This document shows, one piece after another, positions 36,061 through 45,526 of a stretch of DNA of 64,000 nucleotides. The stretch is taken from positions 1,302,882 through 1,366,881 of the forward strand of contig NZ_KV880638.1 of the NCBI RefSeq assembly GCF_001907695.1, read 5' to 3'. This DNA is from Thalassospira sp. TSL5-1. Lineage in GTDB: Bacteria > Pseudomonadota > Alphaproteobacteria > Rhodospirillales > Thalassospiraceae. Each line of letters starts with the position of its first letter. The first letter of the stretch is position 1. The position numbers and the translations under genes were made by a program. Below the pieces are notes generated by a model that had not been told where the DNA came from, made no database searches, and saw only the letters and a program-made list of their open reading frames with translations.

Positions 36061-36849
36061 CTATGTCGCCGAATTGGGCACGGTTTCAAAGTGATAACAC
36101 ACCGATGCTTCATGTTCGTTGATCAGGGCAATGCCATATCCCGGTTCCAGCCAGGCCTTGTCGGGAAGGCCGCTGCCGGGTTGCATGGCAAGGGGTTGGC
36201 CCTTGTAACTACTGGGGCCGCAGGTAAAGGGAATATCGCGCCACATACCCTGTAAGGGGCGGTGCAAATGACCAAAAAAGATATGCTTTACCGACCCGTG
36301 TGAGGCGATGACATCGCCAAAATCATCGGCATTTTGCAAATTGATGGAATCCATAAAGGGCAGGCCAACCGTGACCGGCGGATGGTGCATGAAAATCATA
36401 ACCGGCAGGTTTTGCGATGCTGCCAGTTCGGACGACAACCATGCCAGGCGTTTTTCACACAGGATACCGGCATCCTCCCCCGCGATCAGGGTATCAAGCA
36501 GTACAAAACGAATGCCATTATGGGTGAGGGCATGGTTGATAAAGCCGTTTTTATCCTGCCGGGTGGTGGGCAGGGCGGCAAGCAGCGGGGCACGGGCATC
36601 GTGGTTGCCAGGAATGACATGAACCGGCATGGGCAAATCGCTAATGGTGCGGGCAAACAGGTCATATTGTATTGGCGTGCCATCATGGGTCAGATCGCCG
36701 GAAATGATGCACATCTCGGCATCGCTGTGCCATTGGCAAATATCGGCAATGATGCGTTGCAGGGTTTGTTGCGGGGTGGGGCTGCTTGCCGCATTTCCTG
36801 CCGGGGCGGGGTCGATGAAATGACAGTCGCTTAGATGAATTATTTTCAT
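36061..36849 (-). CDS. Metallophosphoesterase, CpdA-like cyclic-nucleotide phosphodiesterase
   Basis: 262 residues. The calcineurin-like metal motifs are complete: HLSDCHF (D-x-H), SGDLTHDG, PGNHD, FMHHPPV and GHLHRP. This order and length match class III 3',5'-cAMP phosphodiesterase CpdA. The actual substrate could be another cyclic nucleotide or phosphodiester. The gene is divergent from the ribbon-helix-helix gene. Confidence 0.87.
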   Translation of the reverse strand: MKIIHLSDCHFIDPAPAGNAASSPTPQQTLQRIIADICQWHSDAEMCIISGDLTHDGTPIQYDLFARTISDLPMPVHVIPGNHDARAPLLAALPTTRQDKNGFINHALTHNGIRFVLLDTLIAGEDAGILCEKRLAWLSSELAASQNLPVMIFMHHPPVTVGLPFMDSINLQNADDFGDVIASHGSVKHIFFGHLHRPLQGMWRDIPFTCGPSSYKGQPLAMQPGSGLPDKAWLEPGYGIALINEHEASVCYHFETVPNSAT

Positions 36850-36929
36850 GATGATCCCGTTTGTCCCTTACGGTGTGTCGCCGAAGACTATATCGTGATA
36901 TTTCGCCTGTTTGTTCAATGGAATATTTA

Positions 36930-37202
36930 ATGACTGACCTTGTTCGCAAACGTTCAATTACCATTGCCGGGCATCGCACCAGTTTTTCGCTGGAAGATGC
37001 CTTTTGGCAGGAATTACAACACATTGCCGAACGCGAAGGCCATTCGATAGCGGAAATGGTGGCATTGATTGACGAAGGCCGGGAAGGCAATTTATCAAGT
37101 GCCTTGCGATTATATGTTCTGGGTGATTTGCAACGCCGTTTAAACACGGTCACGCAGGTGCAACATGCCGTTTCCCCCGCCAAAGAAGGTGAAGCAGACT
37201 AA
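36930..37202 (+). CDS. Ribbon-helix-helix domain protein
   Basis: 90 residues from the ATG at 36930. The RHH_4-type core is visible: KRSITIAGHRTSFSLEDAFWQEL as the strand and first helix, then AEREGHSIAEMVALIDEGR and NLSSALRLYVLGDLQRRL. Such proteins are dimeric DNA-binding regulators. The stop TAA directly abuts the ATG of the epimerase gene (TAAATG), so the two are co-transcribed and coupled. Confidence 0.8.
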   Translation: MTDLVRKRSITIAGHRTSFSLEDAFWQELQHIAEREGHSIAEMVALIDEGREGNLSSALRLYVLGDLQRRLNTVTQVQHAVSPAKEGEAD

Positions 37203-38189
37203 ATGAACACCCCTCTGAAAATGGCTATCACCGGGGCCAATGGTTTTGTCGGGCAGGCGGTGTGCAAGGCCGCCCTTGCCGATGGTTTCGAGGTCCGCCC
37301 GCTGGTGCGTAATGAATCAGCCCTGGCACAGTTGCCTGCCGAATTGCAACCCGACGCCCGTATTATCGGCACGATTGATGGCAAAACCGACTGGACCGGG
37401 CATCTTGACGGGGTAGCATGTGTGGTGCATCTGGCTGCAAGGGTGCATGTGATGAATGAAACGTCGGGCGACCCGCTTGCGGCCTTTCGCGCGGTCAATG
37501 TCGCGGGCAGTTTGCAGTTGGCCCGTGCGGCGGTGGCACAAAATGTCTCGCGGATGGTGTTTGTCAGTTCGATTAAAGTCAATGGTGAGGAAACCCGCTT
37601 TTCTGCCTTTGATGAACACAGCCCGGTTCACCCGCAGGACCCTTATGGGCACTCCAAGGCCGAGGCCGAAGAGGCCTTGCGGGCCTTTTCGCAGAAATCC
37701 GGTTTGGGATTAACGATTTTACGCCCGCCTTTGGTTTATGGGCCTGGGGTAAAGGCCAATTTTGCCGCTCTTGCAAAACTGGCCTTGCGGGGTATTCCCC
37801 TGCCATTCGGTGCCATTCGCAACCATCGCAGTTTGATCCATGTGGATAATCTGGCTGATGCCTGTGTGGTGGTGGCGCGCCACCCGGCTGCGAGTTACCA
37901 GACCTATATGGTGTCTGATGGCGAGGATTTTTCGATAGGCGAAATGATCGCGCTTTTGGCCGAAGGCATGGGGAAAAAGGCGGTGTTGGTACCAGTACCG
38001 GTGTCGGTCTTATCCTGTTTGGGGCGAATAACGGGAAAATCGGCACAGATACAGCGCCTGACGGGATCCTTACAGGTCGATAGCCGTGCTATCCGCCGGG
38101 ATTTGCGCTGGTTGCCACCCATCGAGGCCCGGGATGGTTTGCGCCGGGTTGGGGCGTGGTTTGCCGGTAACGCCACAAAGTACGATTAG
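37203..38189 (+). CDS. NAD-dependent epimerase/dehydratase (extended SDR, UDP-sugar type)
   Basis: 328 residues. Rossmann motif GANGFVG (residues 11-17), catalytic Y148-x3-K152 (YGHSK) with VSSIKVNGE before it, and ILRPPLVYGPGVKANF downstream: the pattern of UDP-hexose 4-epimerase-like enzymes of O-antigen/exopolysaccharide pathways. Substrate unknown. It lies between the RHH gene (0 bp) and the asparagine-synthetase-like gene (10 bp), suggesting a small surface-polysaccharide operon. Confidence 0.85.
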   Translation: MNTPLKMAITGANGFVGQAVCKAALADGFEVRPLVRNESALAQLPAELQPDARIIGTIDGKTDWTGHLDGVACVVHLAARVHVMNETSGDPLAAFRAVNVAGSLQLARAAVAQNVSRMVFVSSIKVNGEETRFSAFDEHSPVHPQDPYGHSKAEAEEALRAFSQKSGLGLTILRPPLVYGPGVKANFAALAKLALRGIPLPFGAIRNHRSLIHVDNLADACVVVARHPAASYQTYMVSDGEDFSIGEMIALLAEGMGKKAVLVPVPVSVLSCLGRITGKSAQIQRLTGSLQVDSRAIRRDLRWLPPIEARDGLRRVGAWFAGNATKYD

Positions 38190-38199
38190 GGCAGCTTGA

Positions 38200-40107
38200 A
38201 TGTGCGGCCTGGCCGGTACGACCGATCCTGAGGCATTTGACTGGGTTGTTGCCGCCTCGACTGCGCTGGCCCATCGCGGACCGGACGGGCACGGGATGTG
38301 GCAGGATGGTGGTACCATTCTTGCCCATCGTCGCTTGGCGACAACGGATATTCGTGCCGTCGCCTCGCAGCCGATGCACAGTGAAAATCAGCGATTTGTC
38401 TTTGTTTTTAACGGTTATGTGGCCGGGTATCGCCGGTTGCACGCCCAGTTAAAAAGGACGGGAATTACCGGCAGTGCCGGGGCGTCGTCCCATTCGGATA
38501 CAGCCGTTTTCCTTGCCTTGCTGGCACAGGCGCTGACATCGGATGCGTTGGGCAGGCTATCCGAACGCATGGCGCAAATGCTTGGGGATATTTCGGGGGC
38601 TTATGCCTTTGCCTTGTGGGACCGGCAACAACAGGCCCTGTGGCTGGCGGTGGATCCGGGCGGGCAAAAGCCGCTTTATGTGGCAGAACGTGCGGACGGG
38701 CATCTTTTCTTTGCTTCCGAATTAACGCCGTTACGGTCAGCTCCGGGCATTGCGCAGGATCATGATGCGGAGGCGTTTGACCTGTCATTGGCGCATTTGT
38801 TTATTCCCGCCCCTAAAACCGCTTTTCGGTCTATTCGTCAATTGCGGCCTGGTGAGGTTTTGTGCTGTCAGGGCGGCAGATTAAGCCGTTTTCAGCTTTC
38901 TGGGCCGAGGCAGCTAAAAGGCCAAAGTCACGACGTTGCCATTTATGCGTTGCGCAAGCGTGTGTATCGCGCGGTGGCGGGGGCCATGCAGTGTGACAGG
39001 CCGGTTGCCTGTTTGCTTTCGGGCGGGATGGACAGTGCCGGGATTGCGGCATTGGCGGCACGTGTCGCACGGCATCGGTCCCGGGATCACAGAATGCCAA
39101 CAGCCATTGTTATGGGGTTCCCCGGCACGCCATTTGATGAAACGGCCCGTGCCCGGCAATTGGCAGAGCATTTGGGCCTGAAGCTTAAAACTGTATCCGC
39201 CCCCAACCATGCTGAAGATATTTTATGCAGGTTGAAAAGTGCCCTGCGGGCCTTTGGCGGGCCGTTTTCAAACCCGGCGGTGATTCTGGCGCATTGCCTG
39301 GCCGAAACCGTGGCCGATATTGCCCCGGTATGTTTGACAGGCGATGGCGGGGATGAGGTGTTTGGCGGTTATCGGCGGTATCGTTTGGCGAATCATGCCG
39401 AACAATGGCTGAAAGTGCCGCAATATGTGCGACAGGCCGTGGCGGGCGGTGTGACTTGGGCCGAAACGGGATTGCGACGGGTGGGCGGTGGCAATGCGCT
39501 TGCCGGTGCAGGCAAGTTTCTGCGGGCAACGACCGGGCAGGCGGATGATGTGTTCAAGGCCTGGAATAGCCGGTGCATTTTGCCCGGATATGGCCGATTG
39601 CAGGCTGTTTTACCAGATGGGGTCGTGGATGAAAACGCATGGCCGCTGGCATCACGGATGATGCGGTTTGACCAGCGCGTGACGCTGGCGGGCAACCAAT
39701 TGGCAATAAGTGACCGGATGGGCATGGCGGCCGGGGTGGAATATCGTCCGCCCTTGCTGGACCCGTCCGTCCGCGCGCTGGCAGCGTCAATACCTGTGCA
39801 TGATCATGTAAAGGGCGGGGCCAAGGCCGTGTGGCGGGACGTGGTGTCACCGCTGGTGCCGGGGCGCTATCTGGCGGCGGCAAAGTCCGGTTTTAATCCG
39901 CCGATTGGCACATGGCTGCGTGATGTTTCCCGGCTTTTGTGGGCCGATGAAATACAGGCACAAGAACATCTGTTTGTGCGGGTTTCGATCCCGCTTGGGC
40001 AGCGGCGTGACATTTGGCAGCGTGCGCTTGCCAATGATTTTGATGCCGCCCTGACCGTTTGGAACCTGTTGGTGTGGCATATATGGCAAGAAGGCGAGGT
40101 TTTATAA
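38200..40107 (+). CDS. asnB: Asparagine synthase (glutamine-hydrolysing) family amidotransferase
   Basis: 635 residues. Cys2 is the N-terminal nucleophile of the class II glutamine amidotransferase domain (MCGLAGTTDP, HRGPDGHG, then FVFVFNGYVAGYR). The synthetase domain carries the PP-loop LLSGGMDSAG and CLTGDGGDEVFGGYRRY, and a C-terminal AAKSGFNPPIG segment. It amidates a carboxylate using glutamine and ATP. In the family's usual NGE(I/L)YN the sequence reads NGYVAGY, a small departure. Linked to the epimerase, it may amidate a sugar acid of a polysaccharide rather than serve free asparagine synthesis. Confidence 0.87.
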   Translation: MCGLAGTTDPEAFDWVVAASTALAHRGPDGHGMWQDGGTILAHRRLATTDIRAVASQPMHSENQRFVFVFNGYVAGYRRLHAQLKRTGITGSAGASSHSDTAVFLALLAQALTSDALGRLSERMAQMLGDISGAYAFALWDRQQQALWLAVDPGGQKPLYVAERADGHLFFASELTPLRSAPGIAQDHDAEAFDLSLAHLFIPAPKTAFRSIRQLRPGEVLCCQGGRLSRFQLSGPRQLKGQSHDVAIYALRKRVYRAVAGAMQCDRPVACLLSGGMDSAGIAALAARVARHRSRDHRMPTAIVMGFPGTPFDETARARQLAEHLGLKLKTVSAPNHAEDILCRLKSALRAFGGPFSNPAVILAHCLAETVADIAPVCLTGDGGDEVFGGYRRYRLANHAEQWLKVPQYVRQAVAGGVTWAETGLRRVGGGNALAGAGKFLRATTGQADDVFKAWNSRCILPGYGRLQAVLPDGVVDENAWPLASRMMRFDQRVTLAGNQLAISDRMGMAAGVEYRPPLLDPSVRALAASIPVHDHVKGGAKAVWRDVVSPLVPGRYLAAAKSGFNPPIGTWLRDVSRLLWADEIQAQEHLFVRVSIPLGQRRDIWQRALANDFDAALTVWNLLVWHIWQEGEVL

Positions 40108-40108
40108 C

Positions 40109-41197
40109 TTACGAACTTAACGCCCAGGACCGGCTGCGACGATAAAGATTGAGGGCGGTAAGGGCCGTTGGGGCAAGTTGTACGACCCGGCGCGAAAAGT
40201 TGACAAGGTGATGTTCGTCAAGGTCGCTGCGGTCAAACATGTTATGGGCAGCGGCACATAAATCGGCCAATTGACGTAATCCGAAGGTATCGGAGGTGCT
40301 TTTTAGCGCATGAACTTCGTTGCGAACGGCGCCGAAATCACAGCGTGACAGGGCGTCGTCAATTTGGACCAGACGCGTTTCCGTCTCGCTGATGAAAAGC
40401 TCGATGCCAGCGGCGGCACCGTCAATGCCTACATCGTGATACAGTTTTTCCAGAATTTTAACATCCAGCACCGGGCTTGTCGGCAGGTTCTGAAGTGGCG
40501 AGGTGAAGCTGCGGCTTTTTTGCTGCATGAGCGCAAGCGGGGCCGGGGCGGCAGTGCTGTTTTTGCGGTCCGAGGTATTGTGTCGCAGAAGGTTTTCGCC
40601 AATGACACGTAACAGGCTGGCCCGCTGGATGGGTTTGCTGATGAAATCGTTCACGCCGGATTGACGGGCGATCATGTTCCAGTCGCGGGTGCGATGGGCG
40701 GAAAAGGCAATGATCGGAATGCGCGATGACGGGCCATCCATGTGGCGAATCCGCCGGGTGGTATGCAGGCCGTCCATGTCGGGCATTTCAACATCCATCA
40801 GAACGATGTCAACGGGAATGCCCCGGCGTAAAATATCGAGAACGGACTGACCATCGCCCGCTTCCATAACGCTGAAACCTTCGGCCTGCAGCATGCGGCG
40901 TGCGACCATGCGGTTTGATGCACTGTCATCGGCGACCAGAACCGTGCCGCGTTTGCGGTTTTCGACATCGGCAAGAGAAGGGCGTAGTTTGCCAGCTTGA
41001 AGATGCGGACGAACCATGCAGACAGACAGCATACCGCCATTGTCCAGGCTGGTTTCGTCAAAGACCAGATCATCCTCGGCAATACCGGTTATCAGTTGAT
41101 TCCAGGCCGGGTTCGCAAAAATAAGACGTTCATTGGCATCAAATAACGCAATGCCCGCATTTGACTGCGAGAGCGCATCGAGAAGCTGTTTTTCCAT
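40109..41197 (-). CDS. PAS-receiver-HPt signalling protein without kinase domain
   Basis: 362 residues. An N-terminal partial PAS-like segment (1-45, FDANERLIFANPAWNQLI), a receiver domain (84-205) with D90/D91, phospho-acceptor D135 (VLMDVEMPDMDG) and K188, a 50-residue linker, and an HPt domain (245-345) with H296 (HALKSTSDTFG). No CA/ATPase or DHp region is present, so it can only relay phosphate from another kinase. Monocistronic and convergent with asnB (1-base gap). Confidence 0.85.
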   Translation of the reverse strand: MEKQLLDALSQSNAGIALFDANERLIFANPAWNQLITGIAEDDLVFDETSLDNGGMLSVCMVRPHLQAGKLRPSLADVENRKRGTVLVADDSASNRMVARRMLQAEGFSVMEAGDGQSVLDILRRGIPVDIVLMDVEMPDMDGLHTTRRIRHMDGPSSRIPIIAFSAHRTRDWNMIARQSGVNDFISKPIQRASLLRVIGENLLRHNTSDRKNSTAAPAPLALMQQKSRSFTSPLQNLPTSPVLDVKILEKLYHDVGIDGAAAGIELFISETETRLVQIDDALSRCDFGAVRNEVHALKSTSDTFGLRQLADLCAAAHNMFDRSDLDEHHLVNFSRRVVQLAPTALTALNLYRRSRSWALSS

Positions 41198-41818
41198 AGG
41201 CCACCTTGTTTAACCGGCGCCCTTGTCCCGAAACTGGAAGGTTCTTGCTTTTATCGATGTTCATTTTGCTGGTGAACATGGCAATATTTTCCCCGTTTTC
41301 CCGCAATAAGTCCATGATTTTGTTGTTTTGCGACGTAAAGGCGAGGAGAAGGGGGAATGGGTTTTTGTGGGTTTGTGCAGTTGTTGTGCAATAAAATCGG
41401 CGCCACCCGGGGGAGGAGTGGCGCCGTTCACACTCGCGGGAAGGGGAAAACCCGCTTGAGAAGACGTTCGTTCGTCAGGGTGTTGGCATGTTTTGGTAAA
41501 TGCAGGGGGGAGAAGCATTTACCGTATCAACTGCCTGGCACAGGCCGTTTGATGTCTGCCAACACAATTATAATGACAGAAACAGCCGCCGCTGTCTGGT
41601 CACGGATATTCACGCTTTCGTGACAGTTTGACATGTCCCTGAAATGGCAGTGTTTTGCCCGTGTTGGGAATGTTCCGGGGCATGATGGATATGGGGGATG
41701 GTGCCGGTTGCTTGACATTGGCCGGACGGTTTTACAAAGATACGGCGTTTAAGTCGCAGGCGGGGGCGGGGCAGACTTGAATATGTAATGACCTGACTTT
41801 TGGGAAAATGAAAATACA
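41198..41818. other. 621-base gene-poor region with a hairpin
   Basis: No convincing gene. A perfect 8-bp hairpin GGCGCCAC (41399-41406) / GTGGCGCC (41418-41425) has a loop rich in G and A (ccgggggagga) that looks like a ribosome site. A second imperfect repeat, CACG..CGTG, lies near 41603-41625. A short frame at 41357-41623 is basic and low-complexity and is not supported. Confidence 0.4.
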
Positions 41819-42709
41819 ATGATGTTGCCAACGCGACACAGCCTGTACCGGACTGCGATGGGGCTGGCGGCTGCGATGTTTTTGTCATCGCACAGCCTAC
41901 CTGCGCGGGCAGATAACATTCCCCTGCCTGAAATGACCGTTGTGCCAGCGGGATGGTATTGGCAGGGGTCTGACGCGATTGAACGCGATTATGCCTATCG
42001 TATCGATGAACAGATTTACGGCGAGGATATGGCCCGCCGTAACCGCTGGTATGATTCCGAAATTGCCAAATGGCGTATTTACCTGCCGCAATTTGAAATT
42101 TCCACCACCCCTGTCACCAATGCCCAATATGCCGCCTTTGTGAAGGATACCGGGCATCCTGCCCCTGGTGTGACAAAGAAAATGTGGGACTCTTATGGGC
42201 TGGTTCATGGTTTTGAGGCAACCAGGCCCTTTGCCTGGAAAGATGGCCGGCCCCGCACGGGCCGCGAAAATCATCCGGTGGTGTTGATTTCGTGGCAGGA
42301 TGCGTTGGCTTATGCCCGGTGGCTGAGCGAAAAAACGGGTGATACCTGGCGCCTGCCCAACGAGGCGGAATGGGAAAAGGCCGTGCGCGGGCCGGACGGA
42401 ACGTTTTACCCGTGGGGGAATATCTACGATCCGGCGCGGTTAAACAGTGCGGATCGTGGTCCGTTTGATACCATGCCGGTCAAATCTTTTCCGCCGGGGC
42501 CTTTCGGTCTGTATGACGGGGCAGGCCAGGTGTTTGAATGGACCATGACGCAGCAGCAACCCGGTGCCCGCATTGTAAAAGGCGGTTCCTGGGATGACCG
42601 GGGCTGCGGGGTGTGCCGTCCGGCAGCCCGACACAGCCGACCCGAACATTTGCGCCATATCCTGATTGGGTTTCGGGTGTTGCGTGTTGCTACCCACAAG
42701 GACAAGTAA
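41819..42709 (+). CDS. Secreted FGE-sulfatase (SUMF1) domain protein
   Basis: 296 residues (ATGATG start). Signal peptide 1-31 (ending LPARA/D). The FGE/C-type-lectin-like fold is evident: PEMTVVPAGWYWQGSD, FEISTTPVTNAQYAAFVKDTG, HPVVLISWQDALAYARWLS, WRLPNEAEWEKAVRG, YPWGN, and the end KGGSWDD..PAARHSRP..GFRVLR. The copper-binding Cys pair of true formylglycine-generating enzymes (C-x4-C) is not present; only a C-G-V-C pair stands nearby. It is therefore more likely a binding or accessory protein of the family than a sulfatase-maturing enzyme. Location is periplasmic. Confidence 0.83.
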   Translation: MMLPTRHSLYRTAMGLAAAMFLSSHSLPARADNIPLPEMTVVPAGWYWQGSDAIERDYAYRIDEQIYGEDMARRNRWYDSEIAKWRIYLPQFEISTTPVTNAQYAAFVKDTGHPAPGVTKKMWDSYGLVHGFEATRPFAWKDGRPRTGRENHPVVLISWQDALAYARWLSEKTGDTWRLPNEAEWEKAVRGPDGTFYPWGNIYDPARLNSADRGPFDTMPVKSFPPGPFGLYDGAGQVFEWTMTQQQPGARIVKGGSWDDRGCGVCRPAARHSRPEHLRHILIGFRVLRVATHKDK

Positions 42710-42833
42710 GTATTTTTACTTGTAATTTTTATCGGCAAGCATGACTGTAGCGAAGCTGGCGCAATGCCGGTTCGACATTTCCATTCGACCAGGTCAGGAA
42801 TGGGCGGTCGGCTTATCAAATGGTAATAAAACC

Positions 42834-43565
42834 ATGACAGAACTTGAAATTGACTGGTCGGCCCTGTCGGTCAGTCAGCTTAAAAACATGATGTCCGCCG
42901 GGCGGGATGTCATGGAATGTCATCGGGTTCTTTCGGCGACGGGGGACAATATCGTCGGAGAACTGATCCGTACTGCAGGGGCGTTTTATGAATGGACGCA
43001 TTACCCGCAGGGCGACGTCTATGACCGCACCAGCCATGCCCAGTTTTATTATCATGCCCATCCCAAAGACCAGCAGCGCGAATGGGATGAACATGGGCAT
43101 TTTCACACCTTTATGCGTCCGCGTGGCATGCCCGAAATGGTACGCCCGTTAGCGATAGATGGGTTTGAAATGCCCAAGGGGCCAAACGAGGCCCTGTCGC
43201 ATCTGGTGGCGATTTCGATGGATCAATACGGCTTTGCCCAGCGGCTTTTCACTACGAATCGCTGGGTGACTGGCGAAGTCTGGTATGATGCCGAAAGCGT
43301 CATTTCGATGCTGGATAATTTCATCATCGATCACGCCCAGCCCTCTTGGCCGGTCAATCGCTGGGTTTCGGGCATGATTACGTTTTATCGCCCGCAAATC
43401 GAAATTCTGGTGCGCCAGCGTGATGCGGCGGTTGCCGCCTGGGCCGCATCGCACCCGGACCGCGATGTGTATGAGGATCGCGACCTGGAGGTGACATCGG
43501 TATGTTCGATTCGCGTTGAAGAGCAAATGCGCGCCATTTCGAGCGAGCTGGCCGCCCGGCGCTAA
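42834..43565 (+). CDS. DUF6969-like conserved protein
   Basis: 243 residues from the ATG at 42834; longer in-frame extension up to 42741 has no ribosome site and looks non-coding. Soluble, rich in aromatic and His residues: EWTHYPQGDVYD, QFYYHAHP, EHGHFHTFMRP, RWVTGEVWYDA. The HxH-type clusters suggest a metal site, but I know no function. Starts 124 bp after the FGE-domain gene and may be co-transcribed. Confidence 0.72.
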   Translation: MTELEIDWSALSVSQLKNMMSAGRDVMECHRVLSATGDNIVGELIRTAGAFYEWTHYPQGDVYDRTSHAQFYYHAHPKDQQREWDEHGHFHTFMRPRGMPEMVRPLAIDGFEMPKGPNEALSHLVAISMDQYGFAQRLFTTNRWVTGEVWYDAESVISMLDNFIIDHAQPSWPVNRWVSGMITFYRPQIEILVRQRDAAVAAWAASHPDRDVYEDRDLEVTSVCSIRVEEQMRAISSELAARR

Positions 43566-43610
43566 AGCGATTTGTTGCTGCGGTGTGATGTGTCGCGCGC
43601 ACAGAACGTG

Positions 43611-43645
43611 CAAAAGGCCGTCCCGATGACCGGGACGGCCTTTTG
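43611..43645. terminator. Bidirectional terminator
   Basis: Perfect 13-bp stem AAAAGGCCGTCCC / GGGACGGCCTTTT with loop gatgacc, flanked by A-run and T-run, between converging genes. Confidence 0.9.
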
Positions 43646-43689
43646 CGTTTTGGGATGTGACGCGGTACAGGACAGTACCGCCCGGAAGA

Positions 43690-44088
43690 TCAGTTCTGCT
43701 TGAGATACTCGATCACGTCCTGAATTTCCTGCTCGTTTTTGAGCTTGAAGGTCATTTTGGAACGTTCTTTGGTTTGAGCAATCTCACTGATTTTTGACGA
43801 CGGATCTTTCAGATACTCGTCCAGAAAGGCTTCGTCGGTAGTGAAGCCTTTTTCGCAGGCATCCTGATAGCCACGGCTGTATTTATAGTCGGCAATCGAA
43901 CCGCATGCGCGGCCAACAACGTTATGCAGCGACGGGCCGACCTTGTTTTTGCCTTCCTCGATCGAGTGGCAGGCGGCACATTTTTTAAAGACTTTCTCGC
44001 CTTTTGCGGCATCCCCGGCAGCAAATGCAGCGGTGCTGAACATTGCAGTGGCGGAAACGGCAATAGCAAGCATTTTGATAGAATTCAT
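43690..44088 (-). CDS. Cytochrome c2-type soluble c-type cytochrome
   Basis: 132 residues. Signal peptide ends at AAFA/A (about residue 23). Haem-attachment C37-A-A-C40-H41, the GPSLHNVVGR helix, and Met112 in KMTFK as sixth ligand: class I, cytochrome c2/c550 fold, with the final EIQDVIEYLKQ helix. C62 and C78 are two extra Cys residues that could form a disulfide. It carries electrons in the periplasm, for instance between bc1 complex and oxidases or nitrogen-oxide reductases. Single-gene unit. Confidence 0.93.
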   Translation of the reverse strand: MNSIKMLAIAVSATAMFSTAAFAAGDAAKGEKVFKKCAACHSIEEGKNKVGPSLHNVVGRACGSIADYKYSRGYQDACEKGFTTDEAFLDEYLKDPSSKISEIAQTKERSKMTFKLKNEQEIQDVIEYLKQN

Positions 44089-44346
44089 TTAAAAGGCCTC
44101 TCTCTTGGCATGTGGCGTGGAGCCCACGCCGAACGCAACGCGGGAACTTTTTGACAGTCCCCAACATGTAACGCAATCAAAGCACGACAGATGATGGAAT
44201 CATTATAAGTCGCGGCATGTGATCACAAACAGGTTATCCTACCCGGATATGAAGGTGAATAAATTGCGTTCAATCAAAGGGCGCTTACGTGTATAGTAAC
44301 AGATGTAACGGCAGGTGGAATTTCCAGCCGTAGCAGGAGAGGTTAC

Positions 44347-45480
44347 GTGGCCCCGATTACAAAAAACGATGTCGCCAAACTGATAAATGACCCGTCTGCG
44401 AGCAACCGGGCCGAAACCGCTGAGAAAATCAGCAAGCAGTTCAGCGACGAACACTTGTCCGAAAACGAACGTGTGCTGGCGGAAGATATTTTTCGCATCA
44501 TGATCAGGGATGCGGAAGTCCGGGTACGCAAGGCGCTGGCACGCAACCTCAAGCAGACGCCGTTATTGCCCCATGATGTGGCGGTAACACTGGCGCGCGA
44601 TGTGGATGCGGTGGCCCTGCCGATTTTGCAGTTTTCCGAAATTCTTAGCGACAGTGATCTTGTCGATATTATCGGCGAGGGACCAGACAGCATTGAAAAG
44701 CAGCGTGCGATTGCAACGCGCTCCACAGTGTCCGAGGTGGTTTCCAGCGCCCTTGTCGAGGCAGGGAACGAAGATGTGCTGGTGGATCTTATCGGCAATA
44801 ACGGGGCGGAAATTTCCGAACAGTCCTTGCAAAAGGTCCTGGATGATTTTGGCACCAGCGAACGCATTCAAAAGCCGATCATTTCGCGCAATCATTTGCC
44901 CATCACGATTGCCGAACGCATGGTGACGCTGGTTTCCGATCGTTTGCGCAGTGAAATTGTCGCTCGTGGTCATTTGCCTGAGGGTATTGTCAATGCCGTC
45001 ATGACCCAGTCGCAGGAAAGCGCCACCATTGGCCTTTTGGGCGATGATAGCGAAAGCCGCGATGTTGAAATTCTGGTCGAGCATCTTCATGCCAATAACC
45101 GGCTGACCGGCGGGCTGATTTTGCGGGCATTGTGTATGGGCGATATTGCCTTTTTCGAAGCGGGCATTGCACGTCGGGCATCGGTTTCCCTGATTAACAG
45201 CCGAATCCTGATCCACGACTCCGGTCTTTATGGTTTGCAGGCGATTTATAACAAGGCCGATATGCCCGCCAGCTTTTTCCCCGGTGTGCGTGCTGCCCTT
45301 GAGGTCGCCCATGAAACCGACATGGATGGCCGCGAAAAGGACCGGGAACGCTATTCACGCCGCATGATCGAACGGATCCTGACGCAATATGGCGACCTTG
45401 GTGTTGAATTTGACTCGGCCGATGTTGATTACCTGATGGGGCGGATGTTGCAATTGCCCAGCGAAAACAGCCTGCACTAG
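44347..45480 (+). CDS. DUF2336 domain protein
   Basis: 377 residues from a GTG with AGGAGAGG upstream. Helical, HEAT-like throughout (INDPSASNRAETAEKI, VRVRKALARNLKQTPLLPHDVAVTLARDVDAVALPILQ), the hallmark of the alphaproteobacterial DUF2336 family. Function unknown; some members sit near c-di-GMP or chemotaxis genes, and a chemotaxis receptor lies 4 kb away. Monocistronic. Confidence 0.85.
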   Translation: MAPITKNDVAKLINDPSASNRAETAEKISKQFSDEHLSENERVLAEDIFRIMIRDAEVRVRKALARNLKQTPLLPHDVAVTLARDVDAVALPILQFSEILSDSDLVDIIGEGPDSIEKQRAIATRSTVSEVVSSALVEAGNEDVLVDLIGNNGAEISEQSLQKVLDDFGTSERIQKPIISRNHLPITIAERMVTLVSDRLRSEIVARGHLPEGIVNAVMTQSQESATIGLLGDDSESRDVEILVEHLHANNRLTGGLILRALCMGDIAFFEAGIARRASVSLINSRILIHDSGLYGLQAIYNKADMPASFFPGVRAALEVAHETDMDGREKDRERYSRRMIERILTQYGDLGVEFDSADVDYLMGRMLQLPSENSLH

Positions 45481-45526
45481 ATTCCTTATCTTTTAGATTG
45501 CTGCTGTTTTCAGGGCGATCGTTTTT

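Noticed and set aside
41357..41623. 88-codon frame in the 41.2-41.8 kb gap
   Set aside because: Basic, low-complexity sequence spanning a perfect hairpin, no ribosome site; looks non-coding.
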